DNA of 64,000 nucleotides. It comes from Chitinophagales bacterium (GTDB lineage: Bacteria > Bacteroidota > Bacteroidia > Chitinophagales > UBA8649). Positions 43,692 through 52,876 of this stretch are shown here, piece by piece. Position 1 is the first letter of the stretch. Every line of letters begins with the position of its first letter. The stretch covers positions 1-64,000 of the forward strand of contig JACJYT010000007.1 of the NCBI GenBank assembly GCA_020635975.1, written 5' to 3'. Both the position numbers and the translations under genes were made by a program. The notes under the pieces were generated by a model. That model was not told the DNA's origin. It did no database searches and saw only the letters and a program-made list of their open reading frames with translations.

Positions 43692-45716
43692 TTAAAACTT
43701 CTCTACATATATTGCTTTCAAACTAAAAAGAATATCTCGCAATCGCGCGGCTTCTAGGTAATCTTTTTGTCCGGCAGCTTTTTTCATCGCCTTTTCTACG
43801 GTATCCATTTTTAGCTGCAATGCCTCTTTGTTAGCATAAATTTCATCCCCCTCTGCAGCAAGGTTGTGGCTGCTTTCTTGTGGAATGCTAGCCTCTTTCT
43901 TATTCATAAAGTCAAGCACAGAACCCGATAAAATAATCTCTTCTCTAGATTTAAATACGGTTTTCGGAGTAATGCCATGTTCTAAATTGTATTGAATTTG
44001 TTTTTCTCTTCTTCGTTCTGTCTCGTCAATGGTGTCGCGCATGCTTTGGGTGATTTTATCAGCATACATAATAACAAAGCCTTTAGCATTTCGAGCTGCT
44101 CTACCTGCAGTTTGAATCATGCTCTTCTTATTTCTTAAAAAGCCTTCTTTGTCGGCATCTAATATGGCCACTAAAGAAACTTCCGGGATATCGAGACCTT
44201 CTCGTAATAAATTTACGCCTATTAGCACGTCGAAATGACCTAATCGCAAATCTCGGATTATTTCTACTCGCTCTAAGGTATCAATGTCGCTATGGATATA
44301 TCGACAACGAACGCCCATTTTAGCAAAATACTTAGCCAATTCTTCAGCCATTCTTTTGGTCAATGTGGTAACAAGCACTCTTTCGTTCAGGCTTCTTCTC
44401 TTTCTTATCTCTTCTAATAAGTCGTCAATTTGGTTTTGCGTAGGACGAACTTCGATAGGCGGATCTAAAAGACCAGTAGGACGGACGACTTGTTCTACAA
44501 TCAAGCCCTCACTCATTTCTAATTCAAAATCGCCAGGCGTTGCACTTACAAAAATCCCTTGTTTTATCATGCCTTCGAATTCCTGAAAATTTAGCGGTCT
44601 ATTATCTAAAGCTGCAGGCAAACGAAATCCATATTCTACTAAATTTGTTTTACGCGATCGGTCACCGCCGTACATGCCTCGAACTTGGGGAAGGGTAACA
44701 TGACTTTCATCAATTACAAATAAAAAATCATCTGGGAAATAGTCTATTAAACAGAAGGGCCGCTCGCCCTCTTGTCTTTTGTCGAGGTAGCGAGAATAAT
44801 TCTCAATACCTGAGCAATAGCCTAATTCGCGAATCATTTCTAAATCAAATTCCACTCTTTCTTTTATTCTAGCCGCCTCTAAGTGCTTATCTATGCTATC
44901 GAAATAAGCAATTTGCTTCTTCAAATCATCTTGAATTTGATGCATGAGACCAGCCATTTGATCTTTTGGCGTTAAGTAAAGATTAGCAGGAAATATGGTA
45001 ATCTCATCTAAGTACTCTATGCTTTTACTTGTTTGTATATCAAAGCGACTAAGTTCTTCAATTTCATCTCCAAAAAAACTTACTCTATAGCCCCAATCTG
45101 CATAGGGTACATTAATATCTACGGTATCTCCTACAACCCGGAATGTAGCTCTTGCAAAATCGCTAATGGTACGACTATACAAGGCAGCTACCAAATCGTA
45201 GAGAAAGCTATTTCTACTGATCGTTTGTCCAACATGAATCTTAATAATTCCATTGGCAAAATCGGTGGGATTTCCCATGCCATAGATACAAGAAACCGAG
45301 GCCACTATAATAACATCTCTCCGACCAGAAAGTAGGGAAGAAGTAGCGCTTAATCTTAATTTGTCTATCTCTTCATTGATTTGTAAATCCTTTTCAATAT
45401 AGGTGTCGGTAGTAGGCAAATACGCTTCTGGTTGATAATAGTCATAATAGGATACAAAGTATTCTACTGCATTATTCGGAAAGAATTGCTTAAATTCTCC
45501 ATAGAGTTGGGCCACCAAGGTTTTGTTGTGGGTAAGAATTAAGGTAGGTTTTTGAGTCCGTTCAATTACATTGGCTATCGTAAAGGTTTTTCCAGAACCC
45601 GTTACACCTAATAAAGTTTGTGCTGGAGTGCCTGTTTCAATACCTTTAACTAATTCATTTATAGCGTTTGGCTGATCACCAGTTGGTTTAAATTTAGAGA
45701 CTAACTCGAATTTCAT
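43692..45716 (-). CDS. uvrB: Excinuclease ABC subunit B
   Basis: Nucleotide-excision-repair helicase that loads on damage with UvrA and recruits UvrC. Walker A LLGVTGSGKTFT, the beta-hairpin YYDYYQPEAYLP, DESHVTLPQ, SATPGDFE and GRAARN are all present, with a C-terminal UVR motif (MKKAAGQKDYLEAARLRD). The ATG at 45716 (MKFELVSKFKPTGDQPNAI) is chosen; the frame extends six codons further. Full length. Confidence 0.96.
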   Translation of the reverse strand: MKFELVSKFKPTGDQPNAINELVKGIETGTPAQTLLGVTGSGKTFTIANVIERTQKPTLILTHNKTLVAQLYGEFKQFFPNNAVEYFVSYYDYYQPEAYLPTTDTYIEKDLQINEEIDKLRLSATSSLLSGRRDVIIVASVSCIYGMGNPTDFANGIIKIHVGQTISRNSFLYDLVAALYSRTISDFARATFRVVGDTVDINVPYADWGYRVSFFGDEIEELSRFDIQTSKSIEYLDEITIFPANLYLTPKDQMAGLMHQIQDDLKKQIAYFDSIDKHLEAARIKERVEFDLEMIRELGYCSGIENYSRYLDKRQEGERPFCLIDYFPDDFLFVIDESHVTLPQVRGMYGGDRSRKTNLVEYGFRLPAALDNRPLNFQEFEGMIKQGIFVSATPGDFELEMSEGLIVEQVVRPTGLLDPPIEVRPTQNQIDDLLEEIRKRRSLNERVLVTTLTKRMAEELAKYFAKMGVRCRYIHSDIDTLERVEIIRDLRLGHFDVLIGVNLLREGLDIPEVSLVAILDADKEGFLRNKKSMIQTAGRAARNAKGFVIMYADKITQSMRDTIDETERRREKQIQYNLEHGITPKTVFKSREEIILSGSVLDFMNKKEASIPQESSHNLAAEGDEIYANKEALQLKMDTVEKAMKKAAGQKDYLEAARLRDILFSLKAIYVEKF

Positions 45717-45859
45717 GGTTTTGCAAAATAGCAATTTTATGGCTTGGAATACTTACTAAACTAGTAATCTTTTAAATTAATTTCATTTTTCTTTAAAATC
45801 AAACAATATCTTTTTTTTCCATGACGTTTTGATAGTGTTTTAAACATTAAATTTCCCTT

Positions 45860-46099
45860 ATGAAAGCAAACTTTACCTACGACGATTTAATTCTTTACCA
45901 CTACAAAGAGCTTCCAGCCTCAGAAATAGATGCTTTAGAGACTGCGCTTTGTTTTGATGAAAATTTAAAAGAAATGCACAACAGCATATTAGAAATGAAA
46001 AAAATGCTGAATGGTGAAAGAAAGAAGCCAAGCGATGCTAGCATTCGAATTATCTTAGATTATAACCGTCAAAGCAGCGGCGAGTTGGAAACAATATAA
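45860..46099 (+). CDS. Small Bacteroidota-conserved protein with anti-sigma-like N-terminus
   Basis: 79-residue acidic helical protein (MKANFTYDDLILYHYKELPASE, then ALCFDENLKEMHNSI). It looks like the N-terminal helix-bundle of anti-sigma/zinc-finger-like proteins but lacks the HxxxCxxC. Function unknown. A strong hairpin terminator follows its stop, which supports it as a real transcription unit. Related small genes are often seen in this phylum. Confidence 0.7.
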   Translation: MKANFTYDDLILYHYKELPASEIDALETALCFDENLKEMHNSILEMKKMLNGERKKPSDASIRIILDYNRQSSGELETI

Positions 46100-46101
46100 A
46101 T

Positions 46102-46133
46102 AAAAAAGGCACTAGAATTAGTGCCTTTTTTTT
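46102..46133. terminator. Bidirectional terminator between the small gene and clpX
   Basis: GGCACTA and TAGTGCC pair perfectly around a GAAT loop, flanked by A and T runs, so it ends transcription of the plus-strand gene and of clpX on the minus strand. Confidence 0.85.
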
Positions 46134-46139
46134 ATAGTT

Positions 46140-47384
46140 TTATGCCACTTTAACGAGCTTGTTGAGCTTGGATTTGTTCAGCTTTTCTTGAGCATAAGCT
46201 AAGCTAACTTCAAAGCTTTTTATATCCTCTGAAGGGAGCTCGAACATGGCATCGGTAATGATGGCTTCACAAATGGAGCGTAAACCTCTTGCGCCAAGTT
46301 TATATTCTAAAGCCTTATCGGTAATAAAGTTAAGAGCGTCTGGAGAGAAGTTAAAATCAATTCCTTCTAGTTCGAACAATTTTTTATACTGCTTCACCAA
46401 AGCATTTTTTGGTTCGGTAAGTATATTCATCAAAGCTTTCTTATCTAAAGGATTAAGATGAGAAATTACTGGAATTCTTCCAATCAACTCAGGAATTAAG
46501 CCAAAGCGTCTTAAGTCTTCTGGGGTAATGTATTGCAACAAGTTTTCTACGTCAATTTCTTGATTATCTTGTTCAGAAGCTTTGAAACCAACGGTAGTGG
46601 TATTCAATCTACTTGCAATTCCTTTTTCTATACCATCAAAAGCACCGCCGCAAATAAACAAAATATTTTGCGTGTTCAGCTTTACCATTTTTTGATCTGG
46701 GTGCTTTCTACCACCTTGAGGGGGAACTAATACTTCGGTACCCTCTAACAATTTCAGCATAGCTTGTTGAACGCCTTCTCCAGATACATCTCTAGTAATA
46801 GATGGATTGTCAGATTTTCTGGCAATCTTGTCAATTTCATCAATATAAATGATACCTCTTTCTGCGGCTTTCACGTCGTAATCGCAAACCTGTAATAATC
46901 TAGAAAGTATACTTTCCACGTCCTCACCAACATAGCCGGCTTCGGTAAAAACAGTAGCATCTACTATGGTAAAAGGAACATTTAAAAAACGAGCGATAGA
47001 CTTGGCCAACAAGGTTTTCCCTGTTCCCGTTCTACCCACTAAAAGAATATTCGATTTTTCAATTTCGATTTCGTCATCGCCACTTCTTTGGTTTAATCTC
47101 TTGTAGTGATTGTAAACAGCAACAGCAATAACTTTTTTAGCTTCCTCTTGACCAATAACATAATCATCTAAGAATGCTGCAATATCTTTTGGCTTTACCG
47201 CCTTAGATAGAGTGAAACGAAAATTGTTTGAAGTTTTTTTATTAAGCTCTTCATTTACAATAAGTTGCGCTTGTTCTACGCAATTTTCGCAAATGTTAGC
47301 ATCTAAACCAGAAACCAATAGTTTGGCATCTCCTTTAGCTTTTCCACAAAAAGAACAAGTGGATGTTTTATTAGTTTTACTCAT
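46140..47384 (-). CDS. clpX: ATP-dependent Clp protease ATPase ClpX
   Basis: AAA+ unfoldase feeding substrates to ClpP. N-terminal zinc-binding domain (CSFCGKAK and CENCVEQA), Walker A VGRTGTGKTLLA, the pore loop GYVGEDVES, Walker B IIYIDEIDKIA, and sensor 2 in the LGARGLRSI stretch. 414 residues, normal. It lies 48 bp downstream of clpP in a tig-clpP-clpX cluster. Confidence 0.97.
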   Translation of the reverse strand: MSKTNKTSTCSFCGKAKGDAKLLVSGLDANICENCVEQAQLIVNEELNKKTSNNFRFTLSKAVKPKDIAAFLDDYVIGQEEAKKVIAVAVYNHYKRLNQRSGDDEIEIEKSNILLVGRTGTGKTLLAKSIARFLNVPFTIVDATVFTEAGYVGEDVESILSRLLQVCDYDVKAAERGIIYIDEIDKIARKSDNPSITRDVSGEGVQQAMLKLLEGTEVLVPPQGGRKHPDQKMVKLNTQNILFICGGAFDGIEKGIASRLNTTTVGFKASEQDNQEIDVENLLQYITPEDLRRFGLIPELIGRIPVISHLNPLDKKALMNILTEPKNALVKQYKKLFELEGIDFNFSPDALNFITDKALEYKLGARGLRSICEAIITDAMFELPSEDIKSFEVSLAYAQEKLNKSKLNKLVKVA

Positions 47385-47432
47385 ATCGTAATAAGAAATC
47401 TAGCTCTAATTTACGAAAGAATAACGGAAGAG

Positions 47433-48110
47433 TTACTTTTTTCGTATTAAAACTTCATCAATCATGCCATATTCCATAGCTTCTTCGGCGCGCATCCAAT
47501 AATCTCTATTAGAATCTTGTTCGATTTTTTCGTAGCTCTGACCAGAATGTTCGCTTAGAATATCGTATAATTCTTTTTTAATTTTCTTGATTTCGTTGAT
47601 CGTAATTTGTACGTCACTGGCCATACCTCCAGCACCACCAAGCGGTTGGTGAATCATAACTCTACTGTGCTTAAGCGCAGTTCTTTTTCCTTTCGTTCCA
47701 GCACATAAGAGAACAGCGCCCATAGAGGCTGCCATACCGGTACAAATAGTTGCTACATCCGGATTGATATATTGCATGGTATCGTAAATTCCAAGGCCGG
47801 CATATACACCGCCTCCAGGACTATTAATATAAATTTGCACATCCGACTTAGCGTCAATTGATTCCAAGAAAAGTAGTTGTGCTGTGATAATATTAGCCAC
47901 GTCATCGTTGATAGGAACACCTAGGAAGATAATTCTATCCATCATGAGTCTAGAAAAAACGTCCATAGCTACTGCATTCATTTTTCTCTCCTCAATAATA
48001 TTGGGAGTAATCATGTAGCTTTGTGCCGTTTTGTAATCGTCATATACAGATGTACTAACACCTTGGTGTTTTGTAGCAAAATCTCTTAGTTCCTTATCAA
48101 AATTTTTCAT
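47433..48110 (-). CDS. clpP: ATP-dependent Clp protease proteolytic subunit
   Basis: Serine protease chamber of the Clp complex. Catalytic Ser is in the GMAASMGAVLL stretch, catalytic His in SRVMIHQPLGGA, and the third residue is near the DRDYWM segment. YINSPGG oxyanion region is present. 225 residues. Starts 3 bp after the trigger-factor stop, so the two are almost certainly co-transcribed. Confidence 0.97.
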   Translation of the reverse strand: MKNFDKELRDFATKHQGVSTSVYDDYKTAQSYMITPNIIEERKMNAVAMDVFSRLMMDRIIFLGVPINDDVANIITAQLLFLESIDAKSDVQIYINSPGGGVYAGLGIYDTMQYINPDVATICTGMAASMGAVLLCAGTKGKRTALKHSRVMIHQPLGGAGGMASDVQITINEIKKIKKELYDILSEHSGQSYEKIEQDSNRDYWMRAEEAMEYGMIDEVLIRKK

Positions 48111-48113
48111 CGC

Positions 48114-49466
48114 TTATTTTTTGTAGAATTCTTCTAGGCTAATTTCCTTGTCTTTGATCGAAATTTGACCTTTAAAGTAGTCGAACAACTTTTCTTCTAA
48201 TAAAGTTTCTCTTGTTTGACTAGCATGGTCTTTTCTTGCCATCATGTTAGCAACAAATTTACTCATCTCTTCTTCAGGCATTTCTCCAATACCATAGCTA
48301 AGCATTTGTTGACGAAGTTGTTCTTCAGTTCGTTTACGAACCTCTTCCATACTTACATCTACTTGATTTTCCTTACTTACTTTTTTTACAATCAAACTCC
48401 ATTTAAGGTTTTTCGCAAAGGCAGGATATTCATTTTCAATTTGCTCTTCTGTGATGGGTTTCTCATTAGTTAATTTAATCCATCTTTTTAAGAAGGCATC
48501 CGGAAAACTCATTTCTGTCTTTTCAATAAGATTTTCAGCAAGGGTGTTATATAATTTGCTATCTGCTTGTTTTTCAAAATAAGCCTTGATCTCTTCTTTT
48601 ATTTTGGAACGCATTTCTTCTTCAGACTTTACTTGGCCTTCACCATAAATGCTATTTAAGAAATCTTGGTTTAGTTCCGCAGGGATAACTCTTCTTACTT
48701 CAACTAAAGTTGCTTGAACCGCAGGAAGCAGCTCTGGAGTAGCATCTAAGCCTAAAATTTGCTTTGAAATTTCATCGGCACTTTTCTCAAAAGTTTTAGC
48801 TAAATCTTGAATCAAGAAAGTTTCTCCTTTTTTTAATTTTTTAACCGCTTCATAAATGCTCTTGTCCTTCAACATATCCAAGGCAATTGGGGCACTATGC
48901 GAAGCACCATTTTCTACTAGCTTATTGTCGGCATCTACTTCTTGAAAATTTAAAGTAAGCATGTCGTCATCTTGCATTGCATCAATAACAGGCTCTACCT
49001 TACCATAACGTTTTCTTAATCTTTCTACCTCTTCATCCAGCATGGCATCTGTAACTTCCACTACTTGTCTTTCTAAACTAGGCTTTTTATCTAAATAGCT
49101 AAGTTTAAAATCTGGCGCTAAACCAATTTCATAATCAAAGTCGAAATCTTTAATATTGGTAATCTCTAAATCAAAGCTTTGTCCTTCTTTAGGTAGGGGA
49201 TTACCCAAAACATCTAATTTATTTTCAACGATGTAATTGTTAACTTGTTCGTTTAATAAGTCGTTGATGGTTTCTGCTAAAACTTGATTACCGTACATTT
49301 TTTTAAGAACAGCCATTGGAACCTGTCCTTTTCTAAACCCTTTTAAATCAACTTTTTTTCTGTAGGTATTTAAAGATTGGTTAATCTTAGTTTCGTAATC
49401 TTCTTTTTTAACTTTTAGCTTAAGGACAGCATTAAGACTGTCAACGTTTTCTTGGATAATTTGCAC
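48114..49466 (-). CDS. tig: Trigger factor
   Basis: Ribosome-associated chaperone. The N-terminal ribosome-binding domain has the signature GFRKGQVPMAVLKKMYG (about residues 38-55). The central domain and the long helical C-terminal arms follow. The central PPIase-like part is very divergent, as usual in Bacteroidota. It starts at GTG (49464-49466); no better start is in frame. First gene of the tig-clpP-clpX group, with tRNA-Leu just upstream on the same strand. Confidence 0.92.
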   Translation of the reverse strand: MQIIQENVDSLNAVLKLKVKKEDYETKINQSLNTYRKKVDLKGFRKGQVPMAVLKKMYGNQVLAETINDLLNEQVNNYIVENKLDVLGNPLPKEGQSFDLEITNIKDFDFDYEIGLAPDFKLSYLDKKPSLERQVVEVTDAMLDEEVERLRKRYGKVEPVIDAMQDDDMLTLNFQEVDADNKLVENGASHSAPIALDMLKDKSIYEAVKKLKKGETFLIQDLAKTFEKSADEISKQILGLDATPELLPAVQATLVEVRRVIPAELNQDFLNSIYGEGQVKSEEEMRSKIKEEIKAYFEKQADSKLYNTLAENLIEKTEMSFPDAFLKRWIKLTNEKPITEEQIENEYPAFAKNLKWSLIVKKVSKENQVDVSMEEVRKRTEEQLRQQMLSYGIGEMPEEEMSKFVANMMARKDHASQTRETLLEEKLFDYFKGQISIKDKEISLEEFYKK

Positions 49467-49518
49467 GGAAAGAATTTTTGTTAATTAATGTCGATTGAGA
49501 ATATTCAATTAAAATGAG

Positions 49519-49600
49519 TGCGGGTAAAGGGAGTCGAACCCCCACGCCTCGCGGCACCAGATCCTAAATCTGGCGTGTCTACCAATTCCACCATACCCGC
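49519..49600 (-). tRNA. tRNA-Leu (anticodon UAG)
   Basis: The minus strand folds into a tRNA: GCGGGTA acceptor stem pairing with TACCCGC, a GTGGAATTGGTAGACAC D-arm, and the CCAGA-TTTAGGA-TCTGG anticodon arm with anticodon TAG. A long class II variable arm follows, then the GGGGGTTCGACTCCC T-arm. The discriminator is A; CCA is not encoded. The long variable arm and anticodon identify leucine (CUA codon). Confidence 0.97.
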
Positions 49601-49765
49601 ATTTCACTGAACTTTCGCATTAAAGCGGGTGCAAAGATATAAGAAATTTGTTTTTCAAAATAATAATTAGCTATTTCTTTCTTTTTTTTTCGAAAATACA
49701 AAAATTAAAAGGGGAATTCCTTAATAATCATTAGTTTAGCAAGAGAATTTTAAGCTGTAATTCGC

Positions 49766-52006
49766 ATGCCAGAAACCAGGGACATAAGTTTAAACGAAGA
49801 GGAAAAAAAGATCATCTTAAATGAGTATCGCTTATTGCTCAAAAATGTTGGTAAGAAGCTTCAAAAAGGGGATGTTGAAAGAATTCGAAGGGCTTTCGAA
49901 ATGGCTATCGAGGCACATGCAGGTATGCGGAGAAAATCGGGAGAACCCTATATCTATCATCCTATTGCTGTTGCCCGAATTGTAAGTGAAGAGATTGGAC
50001 TTGGAGCAACTTCTATTATTTGTGCCTTATTGCATGATACCGTAGAAGATACCGAGCTAAGTTTAGAAGATATAGAAAATGCTTTTGATGTAGATACTGC
50101 AAAAATCATTAATGGCTTGACTAAAATTGCAGGGGTTTTTGATTTGAATTCTTCTGTTCAGGCTGAAAACTTTAGAAAGCTTCTTCTTACGCTCACCGAT
50201 GATATTCGAGTTATTTTAATCAAACTAGCGGATCGTTTGCATAATATGCGAACCTTGGATAGCATGGAGCGTCACAAGCAATTAAAAATTGCCTCTGAAA
50301 CAGATTTCCTTTATGCACCCATCGCGCATCGTATGGGTTTGTATGCGGTAAAATCTGAGCTGGAAGATTTATCTATGAAATATCGGGAACCCGATATGTA
50401 TAAGTTTATTGCTAAAAAATTAAATGAAACCAAAAGATCTCGTAATCGTTTCATCAATAATTTTATCACGCCACTAAAAGAACTTTTTCTCAATAAAAAG
50501 TTAGACATAGAGATTTACGGCAGATCGAAGTCCATACACAGTATATGGAATAAGATGAAAAAGCAAGGGGTAAGCTTTGAGGAGGTGTATGACTTGTTTG
50601 CCATTCGAATAATTATTAACAGTAAACCGGAAGAAGAAAAGAGTGATTGTTGGAATGTTTATTCCATAATTTCCGACATGTATAGGCCTAATCCTAATCG
50701 TTTGCGAGATTGGATATCGAATCCAAAATCCAATGGGTATGAAGCCTTACATACCACAGTGGTAGGAGCAAAAGGAAAGTGGGTAGAGGTGCAAATCCGT
50801 TCTAAAAGAATGCACGAAATTGCCGAGAAAGGGGTAGCAGCGCATTGGAAGTATAAGGAAGGCTCCTCTAATAATGTAGATGATGGTATAGACGCTTGGT
50901 TGGCAAGTATTCAAACTTTGTTGAACGATAAGGAGCAAAATGCTCTAGAAATGGTGAATAATTTCAAAATGAACTTATTCAGTGCCGAGATTTTTGTTTT
51001 TACTCCCAAAGGCGATTTAAAGCGTCTAAAAAGAGATTCTACTGCTCTAGATTTTGCTTATGATGTGCATTCCGATATAGGAAACAAGTGTATTGGAGCC
51101 AAGGTGAATCAGAAATTAGTGCCGCTTTCTTATGTTCTTAAAACCGGCGATCAAATTGAAATTCTTACCTCGAAAAAACAGAAACCCAATGAAGATTGGT
51201 TAAGTTATGTTGCAACGGGAAAGGCGAAGAGTGCTATTAAAAAAGCAATCAATGAAGAACTTAGAGCCTTGGCAGAAGATGGTAAAATGACCATAGAAAG
51301 AAAGCTAAAGCAACTCAAGATTAATCCAACAGATGAGAATTATTGGACCATTACCAACTACTTTAAATATACTTCTCCTTTAGATCTGTTTGTAGCTGTA
51401 GCGAGAGAAAAAATAAAAGTAGGCGATTTAAAGAATTTGGAAGTTGTTCATGGTCTGGTTAAAGCGCCTAAACCAAAAATTCAAACCAAGAAAGAAGAGT
51501 TTGAAACAGCGGTAGCTAAAACCCTTTCTAAGAATGCTGAGTTAATCATAATGGGACAAAGCTCCGATCAATTAGATTATTCTTTTGCACCTTGCTGTAG
51601 TCCGGTTCCGGGAGACGACGTTTTTGGTTTTATTACTATTAATGATGGTATAAAAATTCATAGAACAAATTGCCCTAATTCGGTGCAATTAATGTCGAAG
51701 TATAGCTATCGTGTAGTTAAAACCAAGTGGAATAATCAAAGAGAAGTTGCTTTTTTAACTGGTTTAAAGTTAAATGGTATAGATAGTATGGGAGTAATTA
51801 GTAAGGTCTCTGAAATAATTACTAACAGTTTGCACATTAATATGAAGTCCATAAGCTTTGAAAGTAAGGATGGAATTTATGAAGGAATTATTATGTTGTA
51901 TGTTACAGATAGTGAGCAATTGGAAATTGTAATTAATAAAATGAAAGCGATTGAAGGACTTATTTCTATTACTCGCTTTGAAGTGGAAGAAGATCAGGGT
52001 GTGTAA
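49766..52006 (+). CDS. Bifunctional (p)ppGpp synthetase/hydrolase (RelA/SpoT)
   Basis: 746 residues in the long RSH order: HD hydrolase domain (ICALLHDTVEDTELSLED), synthetase domain (GYEALHTTV, with RIIINSKPEEEKSDCWNVY), TGS domain (TPKGDLKRLKRDSTALDFAY), helical region with CCSPVPGDD, and C-terminal ACT domain. Both the HD motif and the synthetase motif are intact, so it is expected to make and degrade the stringent alarmone. Sole RSH protein in the window. Confidence 0.95.
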   Translation: MPETRDISLNEEEKKIILNEYRLLLKNVGKKLQKGDVERIRRAFEMAIEAHAGMRRKSGEPYIYHPIAVARIVSEEIGLGATSIICALLHDTVEDTELSLEDIENAFDVDTAKIINGLTKIAGVFDLNSSVQAENFRKLLLTLTDDIRVILIKLADRLHNMRTLDSMERHKQLKIASETDFLYAPIAHRMGLYAVKSELEDLSMKYREPDMYKFIAKKLNETKRSRNRFINNFITPLKELFLNKKLDIEIYGRSKSIHSIWNKMKKQGVSFEEVYDLFAIRIIINSKPEEEKSDCWNVYSIISDMYRPNPNRLRDWISNPKSNGYEALHTTVVGAKGKWVEVQIRSKRMHEIAEKGVAAHWKYKEGSSNNVDDGIDAWLASIQTLLNDKEQNALEMVNNFKMNLFSAEIFVFTPKGDLKRLKRDSTALDFAYDVHSDIGNKCIGAKVNQKLVPLSYVLKTGDQIEILTSKKQKPNEDWLSYVATGKAKSAIKKAINEELRALAEDGKMTIERKLKQLKINPTDENYWTITNYFKYTSPLDLFVAVAREKIKVGDLKNLEVVHGLVKAPKPKIQTKKEEFETAVAKTLSKNAELIIMGQSSDQLDYSFAPCCSPVPGDDVFGFITINDGIKIHRTNCPNSVQLMSKYSYRVVKTKWNNQREVAFLTGLKLNGIDSMGVISKVSEIITNSLHINMKSISFESKDGIYEGIIMLYVTDSEQLEIVINKMKAIEGLISITRFEVEEDQGV

Positions 52007-52044
52007 ATGTTGACTAGTTTAATCAAAAGAATAGTAAAATCTTA

Positions 52045-52059
52045 TAAATTTGCATCGTG
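52045..52059 (+). promoter_or_regulatory. Possible -7 element just before fur
   Basis: TAAATTTG (52045-52052) matches TAnnTTTG, five bases before the GTG at 52057, so a transcript from it would be leaderless or nearly so. No well-placed -33 TTG is present, so it may be a chance match. Confidence 0.3.
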
Positions 52060-52524
52060 CTAGCTAATACAGATACTATAGAGGAAGTAAAAGATATTTT
52101 TGCGACTTACTTAGAGAAGAATGGACTCCGTAGAACTTCGGAAAGGTTTAATATCTTAGAAGAAATTTATAGTCGCGAAGATCATTTTGAAGCGGAAACT
52201 TTGTATATTGATATAAAAAACAAGAATTTTAATATTAGTAGGGCTACGGTGTATAATACCCTCGACCTGCTAAACTCTTGTGACTTAATAAGAAAGCACC
52301 AATTTGGTAAAAATTTAGCACAATATGAAAAGTCTTATGGTTATAAGCAACATGATCATATAATTTGTGCAAAGTGTAGTAAAGTGGTAGAATTTTGCGA
52401 CCCTAGAGTACAACAAATAAAGAATTTAATGGGCGGTTTACTCGATTTTGAAATTACCCACCATTCCTTAAATTTGTTTGGTTATTGCAGCAGTTGTAGA
52501 AATAAAAAGAAATCTAAAGAATAA
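52057..52524 (+). CDS. fur: Fur-family transcriptional regulator
   Basis: 155-residue metal-responsive repressor. Winged helix at about 20-85 (GLRRTSERFNILEEIYSRED, ISRATVYNTLDLL), followed by the metal-binding dimerisation domain with HDHIICAKCSKVVEFCDP and a C-terminal CSSC zinc pair. GTG at 52057 is the only plausible start. First gene of fur-STAS-purA-pabB, which has gaps of 3-6 bp, an unusual association of a ferric regulator with purine synthesis. Confidence 0.93.
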   Translation: MLANTDTIEEVKDIFATYLEKNGLRRTSERFNILEEIYSREDHFEAETLYIDIKNKNFNISRATVYNTLDLLNSCDLIRKHQFGKNLAQYEKSYGYKQHDHIICAKCSKVVEFCDPRVQQIKNLMGGLLDFEITHHSLNLFGYCSSCRNKKKSKE

Positions 52525-52528
52525 GAGT

Positions 52529-52870
52529 ATGGATATAAGTAGAATTATTGAAGATGACATTAGTATTTTAAGCTTGAGCGGCAATTTACTTGGCGAAAAG
52601 GATTCTGTTCCTATAGTAGAATCGGTAAGCGTGAGTTTAAGTCAAAATAGCAATCGTTTTATTGTGGATTTAAGCAATCTGAAATATATCAATAGTACTG
52701 GACTATCTGTGCTTATTACCATATTAACCAAAAGCAGAAATGCCGGAGGTGAAATGGTTTTGGTAAATCTACCAGCTCAACTAGTAAACTTATTACAAAT
52801 CACGAAGCTATCGGAGGTTTTTCCGCAAGCAGCAAGCATTGAAGAGGCTAAATTAAAATACAAGAAATAG
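52529..52870 (+). CDS. STAS-domain protein (anti-sigma factor antagonist-like)
   Basis: 113 residues from the ATG at 52529 (MDISRIIEDDISILSLSG). SpoIIAA/STAS fold with the conserved FIVDLSNLKYINSTGLSVL, whose Ser is the phosphorylation site in anti-sigma antagonists. No partner kinase is nearby. It lies 4 bp after fur. The open frame runs upstream into fur and a start there is unlikely. Confidence 0.88.
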   Translation: MDISRIIEDDISILSLSGNLLGEKDSVPIVESVSVSLSQNSNRFIVDLSNLKYINSTGLSVLITILTKSRNAGGEMVLVNLPAQLVNLLQITKLSEVFPQAASIEEAKLKYKK

Positions 52871-52876
52871 AATATA